A program made the translations under genes and the position numbers. Positions 39,525 to 51,300 of a stretch of 64,000 nucleotides of DNA are shown here, piece after piece (position 1 is the stretch's first letter; each line of letters begins with the position of its first letter). Source of the DNA: Saccharomycopsis fibuligera x Saccharomycopsis cf. fibuligera (lineage: Eukaryota; Ascomycota; Saccharomycetes; Ascoideales; Saccharomycopsidaceae). The notes beneath the pieces were generated by a model. The model had not been told where the DNA came from, did no database searches, and saw nothing but the letters and a program-made list of their open reading frames with translations. Location of the stretch: NCBI GenBank assembly GCA_001936135.1, contig CP012810.1, positions 4,091,012 through 4,155,011 of the forward strand, in the 5' to 3' direction.

Positions 39525-41330
39525 ATGATGACTCAGTCTGAAGATAATGGTCGCTTCGAAGTAATAGATGGGATATTGGTGGACAAAGTCAATGAGTTGG
39601 CACTAGACCCAGCAAATAAGACTGTTATGTCCAAAGCTGGCTCCAAGATTACATCCAGTACACTGTTACTTAATTTACGCCAACTAAGAAGAGAATCGGC
39701 CGTGTTTTTTGCAGATATTCAACATGCCAAAGAGTTCACCCGCAAAAGCGAAGTTTTGATCTCGATTAGAGAGAAAAGTGATGGCAATTACGTGTACACT
39801 AAAAATAAATACACTAATAATGGGTGGATGTTTTTGAAAGCCATTCAGATAACTTTACCCAACAGTCAAAAACTATTCATTGTCCACACAGTCAACCATG
39901 CAGGCTTTCCACCAAAGGTTGATATGCTTGAGTTCAAAGAATTGGGTCCCAGATCAACTAACAGTGCCTACACATTGTTCTTTGGCCCCAGATCAATGAA
40001 TGCTGCCTCCAAGGCTGTATTGAACCTACTGAACGCAAGCTCCCTCAAAGATAAATGTGTAAAAGTAATGCAAGATCTCCACAGAATGGCCCATTTAGAC
40101 AATCACCAATACTCGGTGCAAACTTCAAGTATTGCCGGCCTTGAAAGCTCAGTCAGGTTTTTGAAAAAGAGTACTTTAGCCGATCAGGGAAGATATTGTT
40201 TTCATTTTGTTTCAACTCTTGCCAATCACAAAGAGATTAACTGTATTCGTCTTGATCCTCCTGGAAAAATAGCTGCTTTATTAGATCAATTCCACGCCAC
40301 TGTTTCAAACCCAAGTGAATTCAAAAAGCTAATAGTCATTCTAGTTAAAGAAGCACCATCTTTTTTCAATGCTGTCTTTGCCGCAAGCTTGATGGATCCA
40401 ACTCACAGTGACCCTGGTCGGTACAGAGAGCATTGGTTATCAAGAAAGATTATTAACAGCATAAAGAACTTGATTAGATTTTGTTTTGCCGATGATGACG
40501 ATTTCGACAGCTATGCATCCGAGGATAGCAAGGTATTCAAATATTTGTCAACTGCTTACTCAAGAATCTCGGCAGAAGAGTCCGTTGTCCGTGCTTTTGA
40601 CTGCGTTTTGATCAACTCAACTACAGTCTCTGTGAACAATGCAATCATCTCCTGCCAGCATATACAGCAGAATCTCAACAACCTAAATACCGAATTTGAC
40701 AAATGTTTTTCGTCATTGTCAAATTTGCTTCAAAACAAGTTTAGCTTGCAGCATATATTTGATGTTTTTGCTAGTAACTGCTATGAGGAAACCTCAGGAA
40801 AATCGATTTGTGAGACATTTTACCAGCTACTGTCGTTTCCAGGTCTCTTCTTGAAAATCTGGTGTACCGAGTCTGCAACTATGGCGCTTAAATTGATAGA
40901 CTCGCTCACAGCAATCCTGGCAATATTAGCATACATCGAGATTGGTGCATATCGTTTTTCAGAGATACTAAATCTCCAGTTTGCCGGTCAAGAACGCAGC
41001 ATATACTTTTATCCGGCTACAAAGCAACTATACGTTCTGGCTGGGTACAAGAAAACAAAGAAAACATATCCATCCGTACGCTTCTTTTCTTTAGATACCA
41101 GCATGAAGATTGTCGCTTTAATCGTTGCTTTGCGTCCGTTGTACATTAGTTGCCTATTGACTGTTAACCCAACTTTACCCCTGGTTTCACTTGATGAGGA
41201 TATCTTCATGGAAAGCGCATTCGATGACAATTTGTCGGACTCCTCGGAAAGCGGAGACGCCGAGCTTAGTATTCTACTGAACACATTCTACAAAACGTTT
41301 CTTTTTTCCCAACAAAAAATGGTACACTAG
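39525..41330 (+). CDS. YR-RecQ gene, upstream frame: N-terminal and first half of a tyrosine-recombinase-like domain
   Basis: The 601-residue frame (ATGATG start) has a mainly helical N-terminal part and, near its end, AYRFSEILNLQF (475-486) with Arg477, which has the R-x-x-E-L pattern of tyrosine recombinase box I. A following beta-like segment YVLAGYKKTKKTYPSVRFF places Lys509/Lys510 where the catalytic Lys belongs. The frame ends 13 residues after FYKTF, before the second Arg, His and Tyr of such a domain. Those occur in the next frame, which is open from 41,270 and overlaps by about 60 bp, so the two frames look like one gene broken by a one-base change. I know telomere-linked RecQ helicases of fungi with long N-terminal regions; whether these share this domain needs a profile comparison. 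The YR call is motif-based. Confidence 0.6.
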   Translation: MMTQSEDNGRFEVIDGILVDKVNELALDPANKTVMSKAGSKITSSTLLLNLRQLRRESAVFFADIQHAKEFTRKSEVLISIREKSDGNYVYTKNKYTNNGWMFLKAIQITLPNSQKLFIVHTVNHAGFPPKVDMLEFKELGPRSTNSAYTLFFGPRSMNAASKAVLNLLNASSLKDKCVKVMQDLHRMAHLDNHQYSVQTSSIAGLESSVRFLKKSTLADQGRYCFHFVSTLANHKEINCIRLDPPGKIAALLDQFHATVSNPSEFKKLIVILVKEAPSFFNAVFAASLMDPTHSDPGRYREHWLSRKIINSIKNLIRFCFADDDDFDSYASEDSKVFKYLSTAYSRISAEESVVRAFDCVLINSTTVSVNNAIISCQHIQQNLNNLNTEFDKCFSSLSNLLQNKFSLQHIFDVFASNCYEETSGKSICETFYQLLSFPGLFLKIWCTESATMALKLIDSLTAILAILAYIEIGAYRFSEILNLQFAGQERSIYFYPATKQLYVLAGYKKTKKTYPSVRFFSLDTSMKIVALIVALRPLYISCLLTVNPTLPLVSLDEDIFMESAFDDNLSDSSESGDAELSILLNTFYKTFLFSQQKMVH

Positions 41331-41356
41331 TATCCCGGAAGGTAGCTAGCAATTTG

Positions 41357-43813
41357 ATGAGCTGCTGCGGCTTTAGAATCTTTAGGCAGGTCTTCTCGGC
41401 TTTGAATGAACAGTTAATGGAGGACCTCGATGTGGAAACCAGAGAAACTGTCCGTGGAATACTATCAACAGCCGAAGGACACCACCCTTCAACCAAAAAT
41501 AGTCTTTACGGCTCAACCAACAACCGCGGAAGCCTTTTTGGTGTTCACAGAATGCTCAGTAACCAGTGGTTGCGTCTTATTGGGTATCAAAAGATTGTTG
41601 AGGAGACGAAGCAGGAAGTCAAAAAACAAAACTTTCCAATTGCAGATGATTTGGACAGCATCAGCTTAGTTAGTGCTGGAAAGCAATTATTTGGGGATGA
41701 TTTTGCTTTTCGCAGCGTGTCGCAGTTTCAGGTCACCGTGGACATACTATATGCCACAACAAGCTGCATAGCTGTCAACGCCCCCACGGGTTTTGGCAAG
41801 ACGCTCTGCTATCAAATTCCAATCCACTTGTACAAAGATATAGCCACAAACTTTGTTATAACTCCGTACACCGCGCTAAAAGTCGATGTTCTTAACCGTG
41901 TGTCTGCCAGCGTACCATACTCGGACAACCATGCTCAGCTCGCAGGCTACAATACCATAGTTGGAAACTTTGACGTATTCAACAATGCAGAGTTCTACAA
42001 TTACCTTGTCAACTTTCCGCAATTCAATCCTTCCAAGTTTTTGAACCTCCTCATCATCGACGAGGCCCATCTATACACGTCGGAAAGAGAATTCAGAAAC
42101 TTGCCCAAAGACTTGTCGATTTTGAAAAAGATCTTCAGAAAAATCATCTTTTTGTCGGCAACTATGCCCGAAACAACTTTAATCGAACTACGAAAAGTAT
42201 TCAACATTAAATCAAAGGTGACAACCCACAGACTCATAACCGAGGTGCCTACTGCTCACTTTGCATTTTATAAGCAGATTCAAGGAAGTTTAGACTCAGC
42301 CAAAGATGCAACACTAAGTATAATTGAACAGTCGAAAGATAAAAGGACCATCATCCTATTCTTTAGGTACAAAAACACCATTCCTGAATTTGAAGAGTTC
42401 TTTACCAAAAAGAATATTGACTATACAACGATAACCGGAGATCTTTCGACTGAAGAGAAAAGGACTAGAATTGATCTAGTTAGAGAGAAAGACGCAGCAG
42501 AAGAATTCAACTTAATCTTTGCTACTAGTATCTTGACAGTTGGCGTTGATTTCCAAAACTGCTACGAGGTGGTGTTTATCGAACAACTATTTGACATTGC
42601 CACCACCATACAAGCCATGGGTCGGTGTCGGAAGCGAGGCTCAATATACTTTATGCCGCTACAGAGAAATGCTTGCAAAGAGCTGGATGTGATTGCTGTT
42701 AATGATTGCATAGTCGGACAAGTTCCGAAATTCTATTGTCTCGAGCATAAATGTAGCGACATGTGCCGCGAAGGGCAGCGAAAAAGGCCTGCAGAGTTGG
42801 AGCCTTGCGAGAGTTTGTCCAGCGAGTGGTCGGACTTGGACGATAGTGGTTATGAAGATGCTCCTACAGTTACGCAGCCGACTGTAAGTGACACTATCGA
42901 GTCTCGCAAGTCAGAATGGATCGCGAACATCAAGCGCGCGGCGGAAAAAGATTTGTTCTCATGGGCAGAAACAGAGGTACCATATGGCCGTGCCTTAGCT
43001 AATCACTATTCGCTTATATCAAATGCTTACAAGAAGAGAAACTATTGCGGAAAATGTTTCCGGAAATCTTGCCCAATAAAAAAATGCGATTTCAAACAGA
43101 TTATTCACTTTTGCTTAACAATGTGCTACAGTCATGGATGCTACCCCGAAGAATACAGCGATGCATGCTCCTACATCGCTGCTGTTATTACGCAGCAGTT
43201 GGGCGACGAGCTACTTACATTCACAATGCTTTATCATACCCAACTAGAAAAACGAAAACCACAAAAGCTACAGAAGGTCACAGGGTGGGAGCCTCCTTAC
43301 AGAAAAAATCTTAACAAGGTCTACGATTACTATGTCGGTTATCTCAAAGAAAACCTTCTCGACCCGTTCCATACTGTTGTTTTCAAAAATCTACAAATCA
43401 AGTGGGACAAAAATATTGTAACTGGCAGGGAAGCAATAAAACAGTCTTTTAACTCCGCAAAGGCAGCTAACGTCCACTTTATGCTATATGTCAATATTAT
43501 GGCGGAATATTTAGCAAATGTTAAATGGGCCAAGGGACGTTGCTTTAATTGTTTGATGAACCACTCAATTGGTACTTGTGAGTCTCCGAAAAACCAAATA
43601 CTTTTGTTTATCTATTATATTACAATGGTTGCCGAGGAATTCCATCTGGTTGTTGAGACCATGTTCCCCATACTACTGGATATTAACTGTTTTGATAAAA
43701 TGGTGAAAAAGCTCTGCGAGCGATATCACGGAATACCGTTAGCATGTTATGTTTTAGTTTGGTTTTCAGAGTCTGTGTTAGACCTTGAATATGACCCTTC
43801 GATGGGTGGTTAA
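41357..43813 (+). CDS. YR-RecQ gene, downstream frame: C-terminal half of YR-like domain plus RecQ-type DEAH helicase
   Basis: From its first ATG the frame gives 818 residues; it is open back to 41,270. It begins with GFRIFRQVF (candidate box II Arg7/Arg10), then EGHHPSTKNSLYGS with His42 and Tyr51 spaced like the His and Tyr nucleophile of tyrosine recombinases. A superfamily-2 helicase follows: Q-motif-like FRSVSQFQ, Walker A APTGFGKT (142-149), IIDEAHLY with DEAH (235-238), SAT (267-269), motif V FATSILTVGVDFQ and motif VI QAMGRCRKR (419-427). After it come Cys-rich blocks (CLEHKCSDMC, YCGKCFRKSCPIKKC, CFNCLMNHSIGTC). RecQ-like telomere-linked helicases unwind DNA and are linked with telomere maintenance without telomerase in some fungi. 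All helicase motifs are intact. Role here is inferred. Confidence 0.8.
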   Translation: MSCCGFRIFRQVFSALNEQLMEDLDVETRETVRGILSTAEGHHPSTKNSLYGSTNNRGSLFGVHRMLSNQWLRLIGYQKIVEETKQEVKKQNFPIADDLDSISLVSAGKQLFGDDFAFRSVSQFQVTVDILYATTSCIAVNAPTGFGKTLCYQIPIHLYKDIATNFVITPYTALKVDVLNRVSASVPYSDNHAQLAGYNTIVGNFDVFNNAEFYNYLVNFPQFNPSKFLNLLIIDEAHLYTSEREFRNLPKDLSILKKIFRKIIFLSATMPETTLIELRKVFNIKSKVTTHRLITEVPTAHFAFYKQIQGSLDSAKDATLSIIEQSKDKRTIILFFRYKNTIPEFEEFFTKKNIDYTTITGDLSTEEKRTRIDLVREKDAAEEFNLIFATSILTVGVDFQNCYEVVFIEQLFDIATTIQAMGRCRKRGSIYFMPLQRNACKELDVIAVNDCIVGQVPKFYCLEHKCSDMCREGQRKRPAELEPCESLSSEWSDLDDSGYEDAPTVTQPTVSDTIESRKSEWIANIKRAAEKDLFSWAETEVPYGRALANHYSLISNAYKKRNYCGKCFRKSCPIKKCDFKQIIHFCLTMCYSHGCYPEEYSDACSYIAAVITQQLGDELLTFTMLYHTQLEKRKPQKLQKVTGWEPPYRKNLNKVYDYYVGYLKENLLDPFHTVVFKNLQIKWDKNIVTGREAIKQSFNSAKAANVHFMLYVNIMAEYLANVKWAKGRCFNCLMNHSIGTCESPKNQILLFIYYITMVAEEFHLVVETMFPILLDINCFDKMVKKLCERYHGIPLACYVLVWFSESVLDLEYDPSMGG

Positions 43814-44459
43814 TGTATTTCGGCTCTCTCGGAATTGGTACCATAATTTACGTCAAGGCTTTCGAAACCCTTGTTATTCTTTTTTTTTTTTTTTAACAAT
43901 TGCTTTTTTTACTTTTTTGTCTTTTTTTTTTTTTGCCTTTTGTTATTTGTTAGTACATTCTCTATAAAAACTTCTATCGTCTTCTAGGACAGGTAGTGAC
44001 TTTTAAGTCACAAATGTGTTGAATACCTCCTTAATAAACAGGATCTGTTTGCCAGTAATTCTCGATAATGTCTATAATACTAAGAATAATAATAACAATT
44101 CTATTGCTGTAGTCGAAACCTTTATTCTGGCAAGCACTCTAGTTATGGTTAGATATTCTATAGTAGCTTTGCTTGTACATGAATAAAACTGCTATTGTCC
44201 AACTCTTTAGTAGAGCAGCGTTGTATCTTTAGGCATATTTCCTGTTGTAGTATGACTATGTGACTGGCCGTTCTATTATGCTTGCGGTCTGAAACTAATG
44301 CAGGGCTTTATGCAAAATGGGGTTGTGAATTTGTCTGAGCCGTATGAGTGAGTGTTGTTTGGATGCCTCAGTTGTTCTATAGTAAGTTGAATAGTGTCTT
44401 GTGGTAAGGGCATGCTGCGTGCGACGTTGGTGTGTACTGCAATTATTGTCTGACAAGCC
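43814..44459. other. 3' flank of the YR-RecQ gene
   Basis: T-rich 3' region with T-runs near 43880-43894 and 43922-43934, followed by about 400 bp of unremarkable AT-rich sequence. No gene seen. Confidence 0.5.
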
Positions 44460-45310
44460 ATGTTGCTCAGCGGGCTTTTACTAGAGCATGTTGGGTTTGG
44501 TTTCGTGAGCGGAAAAGCAAGGATCTTGCAGGAAGCAAGGGCGGCGGACACTAGATTTAGCGGTGGACTACACTTACATAGTGCACTCATAGTGCACTCT
44601 CACCCACTCGCACTTTTTTTCTTGTATGCATCGGAGAAACAATGCGTGTGTAAGCATTAGACATGTCTTAAGGATGCACAGAACGAATAACGACGTCACA
44701 GGTACTTAGTAGGAAAAACAAGAAGCAATATTTGAGAACACATACAATTGGTGCTTGTTATTTTGGATCGGTATTCTGTAGTCATTAAACTAATTTGACA
44801 CTGGCGTCTTAGAGATCTGGCGATGGTGTAATGAGTATACTTGAGTAAAAGAAACGGTTAAATAGTTGGCTGAGGAAGTGTTAATGTACTAGAGATAAAT
44901 CAGTAGACACTGAGCAAGAGGTAAGCGCATTAACAGTAAGATTAAAACTAAGAAATAAAAAAAAAAAAAAGAAAGTGATTCGAGAGCTAGACTCATGTGA
45001 AGTAGGTTTTGGCGCATTGTACGTGGGATTGTATTACATATATATTCTTCTTTTTATCTTCTGTAAAATATGATAAGATTATTGCTTAGCTATATTGAGA
45101 AGGTATTGAATATATGTTGTGTCTTACAATGTTTTCTTTCTTTTCTGTGAATATTTTAGATGTGTGTGCTGATTACACTGTGTGTGTGTGCTGGTTGCAC
45201 TGTGTGTGTGCTGGTTACACTGTGGGCACTACGTTTTAGTTTTCCCGTACACTAATCGGATAATTATTGGCATAACATAATATGGCAACATCATGATGCT
45301 GAAGATTGGA
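44460..45310 (+). repeat. Right module, copy 1 (array entry)
   Basis: From CTCAGCGGGCTTTTACTAG onward, with CTAGAGCATGTTGGG at 44,481-44,495, the segment recurs in shortened form at 58,441-58,620. Later landmarks TTTTCCCGTACACTA and AACATCATGATGCTG (45,240-45,302) appear there too (58,561-58,622). Copy 1 holds about 650 bp absent from copy 2, including three copies of a short GTGTGTGCTGGTT unit near 45,161-45,220. Confidence 0.75.
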
Positions 45311-48300
45311 CGAAAGGCAGTATAGCACAGTAATAACTAAAAAGTATTATAAAAAGGTGGGTTTTGCTGAAAAATAAAAAAAAAAAAAATGACAGGCGAA
45401 GTATCGAAAAAAGCGCATATATCACAAGAAGGCAAGAAAGATACGAATTGCTCTCGGGTCAAGCAGTTTTGCACTTTTTACAAAAGATAAACAATAAAAG
45501 TGGTACAATATTGGGGATTCTTGAAGAGGCTAATCTGACACGTTTTCCAAGGAAGGTGAAGCTGCTATAATGGGGCAAACAGTATACTATGTGTAAGTTA
45601 AAGAACAGGAACTAGAGCAATGTTCAAACAATTTTCTAATAATCAAGAAGCATAAGCTAACAAATAAGCGGGACATAGTCAAACTTCTAGTATGATGAAG
45701 AAAAGAAAAGCAAAAAAAAAAAAAAAAAATGCACAATAACATGAGTTAGAACAGTATTAAAGCTGTTTCACTGGAGTACAAGTTTCCAGAAAGAGGTGAC
45801 TTGATACAAAACTCTTATGCAGGCTGGAAGAAAAGAAGCAAACAAGGCAAAGAAAGGAGAGAGCAAGGAGAAGAAAGGATTAATGTGAATAGTATGGCAT
45901 TGTCAGACATGGGATTTGGGTAAAGAGATTCAGTAACTAGCTCAAGAGATGGATCACATGAAGTAGTCATTTGGGTGGATATGAAAAGAATAAAACTGCA
46001 ACACAAAGAAGAAGATGTGGGTCAAGATCAAGCACTTTGAGTGAAAAAACAACATAATGCGGAACAATTTTGATGCTGCAGATGAAACGGATGACGCCGT
46101 AAAAGTAGAGCAAGTATGAACGGATTCTGTAAAAAAGCACTTTTCGTCGAATGAAAAAGGATAGGCATAGTATCAGACAAAATTAGATATGGGAAAAAGA
46201 ACAAGAAAGATATAAACTGCTTTAGGCAGAGGCTAAATGTAGACTTTGTATAAACAGTAAACTATAAAAGGGATAATATAACTCACTTGTCAAGAAAATA
46301 ACCGATATAGTGGGAAACATGATAAAAAAAATGAGTTAGAGCGATGTTACAGGAAAGACGTCAATGGAAAGATTCGTTTGTGCTAAGCAAAGAGCATAAG
46401 CTAGCAAATAAGCGCGTCAAAAAATAGAAAGATAAAAATAAAAGCACAACGAAATTAGTAAGTAAAAGCAATATTGCAGTTGTGAAACTCGTGTATAAGT
46501 TTTAAGCAGGAAGGAACTTTATGTGGAAAACTTTAAAAAGGCCGAAAAAAGAAAAAAGAAAAATAAAAAGGGAAACATATAGGAAGTTGCATAGACAAAA
46601 AGAGGAGATGCGAGGCTGGCGATAGTAAGATTATGAATAGAGTATGGGAAAGAAAAGATCAGAAATAGTGTTCAAAATATTGAAGTGAACAAAGAGATTT
46701 TAAAGATGATATAATGGTTTTAGGGGAAAGAAAGGAGCGCGAAATAGTATTTCGCATGCTGTGTAAAGGAAGTAATGCAAGAGTAGTAGGAGGATAATGA
46801 GTATAATATAAGTGAAATAAGTAGGTACATGTGTCATGTTGGGCATAGGGTTGAGTTTACATGATGGAAAACATTGGATATAATGCGATGTTGTTGAGAT
46901 ATTTCAATGTTGAAAAGTGCAGAGAGTAGAAGATGTGTGATATGTGTTATTTAGGGTGTTGTGATGATGAAAACATTATCGAGAAGTGATAAGTACAAAA
47001 TAGCGGCATCAGTATGAAGCGGGCAAACAAATGTACAGAGAGCATAGTTCAAGTCATTATGAGAAGCGTTACTATAGCAATAGTATGCGGAAAAAGAAGT
47101 GAAGCACAGTACGAAGGCTTAGAAGTGGGTCATGGTCAAGCACTCAATAGCATTAGGCAACAAAATGGCATAATGAAGAAAAATCATGATGCTGCATGTG
47201 GGACGGATCGCAGCGTAAAAGTAAGCAAGGACGAACACGAGCTATAAAAGAGTATGATTTGTATAAAAAAAAAAAGAAAAAGTGAAAAAAGAAGGGTTAG
47301 TTGTAGTGAGACAGTAAGATCATGTGAGACAAGAAGACAAGAAGGATTCAAACTGCTTTAAGCTCGAGCGTAGTTTACACTTTCAATAAACAGTAAACGG
47401 CAAAACAGGAAAAGGAAAATAATAAATGGAAATTACAAAGACAGCATTTCAGCATAAATATAGTGCTAGAGCTAGCATATATAAAGGCAAGGGTCAAGCT
47501 TTAGTAGTCAATAGTGATAAATATAATAATATCAAAAAAGGCATTTTTAACAATAGTATAGAGACGAACATGGCAGAGAGGTACTAAGTTTTAGGTAACG
47601 TGAAATGTTAGATACAAGAGATACGAGAAAATAAATAAGAGCTAGAATAATGCACAAGCAAAAAATTCGACAACGAAGATGAATGAAGTTATCAGAAGGA
47701 AGAGCGTAAGCTAGCTAATGAGTGGATCAATGTCAGGCTGTCAGTGAGATGAAACAGAAGAGGCAACAAAAAGAAAGAACAGGGGCATTAGAAAAAACAA
47801 CATTACGGCAGTATCAAAAGAGTACAAGTTTCAAGGCGAACGGAAAAAGAGATGGGAAAGCAAAAGCAACAAGAAAAAAGATAGAAAAAGGGACAAAATG
47901 AAAACGCAAAATGAAAACGCAAAGAGTAGATGCGAGGGTTAAGCGAAGCTTATGAAGAGAATACGGGGAAAATAAGCGGAAATATCTCGATATTGCAAGG
48001 GTGTAAGGGAAACAGTAAATATAATACAAGTGAGATGGGAAAAATATTATATTGCTAATACAGCGGTTGCTATAGAACTGAAGCGTAAGAAAAGAAGTAT
48101 AATACAGTTGATATGAAGGTCATAGACGGGTGCTATGTGTAAAATACTGAGCACAGAATTGGCTTTAGATAATGTGAAACTGGAGATGTTGCTTTTGAGA
48201 AATGCAAAAATAGAGGCTATGTGATAAGCATTATGTAGACTGGTGCGACAAGGAAGATGCTATTTAGTAAAAAATGTGAATTACTGAAATGAGAATATTA

Positions 48301-51300
48301 GATGCAAGGAAATAAAAGCGTAGTTAGAAAAATGATTAAGCAAGTAATTCGAAGACGGATATGAACGATTTTGTCAGAAAAAAGAGCGCAAGCTAGCAAA
48401 TAAGCGGGTCAAGGTCAGACTGTCAGTGTTAAAAAAAATTGAAAAAACAACAGTAAAATCACAAACACGCACATTTAAAGAGATTACATTACAGCAGTAT
48501 CACTAGAGTACAAGTATGAAGAAAGCAGTGGTTTGAGATAAAAAGTTCAAGGAGAATAAAAGAAAACAGATGCAAGGGCGGTAGGAAGATTAAGGACGGA
48601 ATACAGGGAATATAAGCAGCAATAGTGTGATTGGGTCTGACGTGTGTACGCAAAAGAATGTAATGTTATAAAGTGAAACAAGGGATGTTACACTAGGGTG
48701 GTGGGTGACGTAAAAGATAGAAAACAAGTTTGACATGTTGGATGCTGGGTTGAGTTTATATGTTGTGAAGCATCAGATGGTGTGCAAATGGGTCGGAGGA
48801 TAATAGGTGAATTACGTGGAAGAGAAAAGAAGTAGTAGATAGGTATGTGCACAAAAGGACAGGTTTTAAGGAAGCAATGATTTGACGTGAAACTGTCAAG
48901 GAGACTAGACAAACAGAAGCAAAAGCAAAGGCAGCAAATGGCAAATATACAAGAAGTGGCAAAATAGAAATACAACGAGGAGATGCAAGGGTGGTAGGAA
49001 TATTGTGAATAGAATATGGAGAAAAGAAGCGGCGATAGCGTGTTTTTGCAAGAGCAGAGCGAAGAGAGTAGTAAATATAGTACAAGTGTCAGAAAAAAAG
49101 TATTGTATTAGAAGTGTGTAAAACAAGAAAAGAAAAATACGCAAAAGATGACAAAAGGCAAACGGAGGAAGGAGATACACAAGCAAGTGTGTTGGGAAGA
49201 CAGGAAATATGATACAAGCGTCAGAAACAGAGTATAATATTTGTGATATAGCGGTAGTCGGAGGATGGTGAGGAAGATTATGGAATTGAATATGTGGAAG
49301 AAAAGAGCGCAAATAATGATTATGATGTTGAAGAGCAAAAAGATGGAATACAAGCTAATATAACGGTTGTTGGGGAGAGAGAGGAGTGTGGGATAGGATT
49401 TTACATGTGTCAGAAGAGAAGTATTATATTTGTAGTACAGTGGATGTGGAAGGGTGGTATGTGTAACGGGTTGGGTACAGGATTGAATTTATATGTTATG
49501 AAATACAAGATGGTGTGCAAGGGCGTTGGGCAGATAATAGATAGAGGACAAGAAAGAGAAAAGAAGTGCTATAGAGGCAATACAGTGGTTGTTGGAGGGG
49601 TGTGTATGTGTTAGATGAGAGGAGTGTGGTTGGCACAGGAGGTGTGTGAATTTAAATGATATTGAGCTTGGGGTATTTGGCAAGGGCGGTGTTATGTGGA
49701 AGTGAAGACAATATAATAAAGTGTGAGGCAAAAAAAAAAAAAAAAAAAAAGGAAGTGGTGGTATTATGCGGAGCACAAGCGAAGCTCAAGCGAGATGTAG
49801 AAAGTAGGGGTAAGAAAATGACAAGTTATCAAGCGAGATATTACAGTAGTGTGGTGAGGGAGGAAAGAAAGGCGTTACAGGAATTGAGCACGGGGAAATA
49901 GAAGCGAGCAGTACAAAGGTTTAGAAGTGAGTGAATGAGAAGCAGTAAATAGGAAATACAAGGACGTTAGGAAGAGGGATGTAACAGTAGTGAGTTGAAT
50001 GTAAGTGTCAGAGAAAGATGGGGATTGAGGCACGAGATGTAGCGGAGATATAGCAAAGGAGACAGTAGGTGAGGTAGCGTGCGTTTGGCAAAGGGTAATG
50101 TAGGCAACGGCATGTCAGTTTTTTTTGTTTTTTTGTTGTTGTTGTGTGTTGTTTTGATTGCAATTTTCATTTGAGGATGATGTGAGCGGGCAGTAGTGAA
50201 CAGGAGTGGATGGAATGGTTAGAATGATTTATTATACAATTTGAAAAGAGGGATGAGATAAAATAGGATAATGATGAAGATGAAGATGGAGATGAAGGGG
50301 GCAAGAGAATAGAAAGAATATGGGTAGATTGAAAAGGATGTGAGAAAGATAGGATGAAGCAGAGGATGAAGCAGAGTGAAGTGTATGAATGAGGACAAGA
50401 AGACAAGAGAGATAGAAAGGCAGTATGGGTATTGCAGAAAGGTGGTGGAGAGTATAGAAATAGAATTGGAATGAGTGAGTGTGGATGATTAAAAGTAGAG
50501 AAGCAGAAGGATGGGACAGACAGGAGAGAAAAAGAGAGAAAGAAGAGAAGAAGGAAATAGGATTGCAAGGGTGGTAAGTTGTTGAAAGAGTTATGAGAAT
50601 GAGAATGAGAATGAGAAAATAGATAGTTGAGAGAGGGAGATTTTAGAAGCAGTGAAAGAGATGGAAAGTGAGAAGCAGGAGAGAGGGAAGGTAGTAGGAA
50701 AAAAAAAAAAGGAAGGGTATTGGAAAGAATAGAAGTAATAGAGAAGTGTATTTTGTTAATAATATAAGATCGTAGGCGAGCGGTATTCGTGAAACAACAA
50801 TAGAAGATTGTATGGAAGGGCGTCGGGAAGGGACAAAGGCTTAGAAGTGGGTGAATGAGAAGCAGTAAATAGGAAATACAAGGACATTAGGAAGAGGGAT
50901 GTAACAGTAGTGAGTTGAATGTAAGTGTCAGAGAAAGATGGGAATTGAGGCACGAGATGTAGCGGAGATGTAGCGGAGATGTAGCGGAGATGTAGCAAAG
51001 GAGACAGTAAGTGAGAGTATTTTGAAGGGACGATGGGTGGTGTAAATATGAACAAGTGACGAAGAAAGGTATTGTATTGGTACTATGTATGTTGGGTAAG
51101 GGTGATATTATAATATTGATACAAGTTAGTAAGGAAGGGCGTCGGGAAGATAAGAAGACAGTAGGAAGCGAAAGGACGTAGTGCAGTAGTAGTAGAACGA
51201 TAGTAAAGACAATAGGGAATAGGAGTGATAGACAAGTATTATAATGGTAATATAGAGTTGTAAAAGAGTGGCAAGTGAGAGATTGATATAAGATAGTATG

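Larger units (their letters stand above)
38761..44660 (+). mobile_element. Candidate subtelomeric YR-RecQ element with flanking modules (extent tentative)
   Basis: A left repeat module, a YR-like plus RecQ helicase coding region and the beginning of a right module (landmark CTAGAGCATGTTGGG at 44,481-44,495) form a unit. Left and right modules recur adjacent to each other at 58.07-58.56 kb without the coding part. No target-site duplication or terminal repeat has been shown, so calling it mobile is inference; it may instead be a telomere-linked helicase gene maintained by subtelomeric recombination. Confidence 0.4.

Noticed and set aside
41331-41356. A mini-intron joining the YR and helicase frames
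   Set aside because: GT and AG dinucleotides near 41,330-41,349 would give an intron of about 20 bp without a TACTAAC site, too short to splice. A frame change is the simpler reading.
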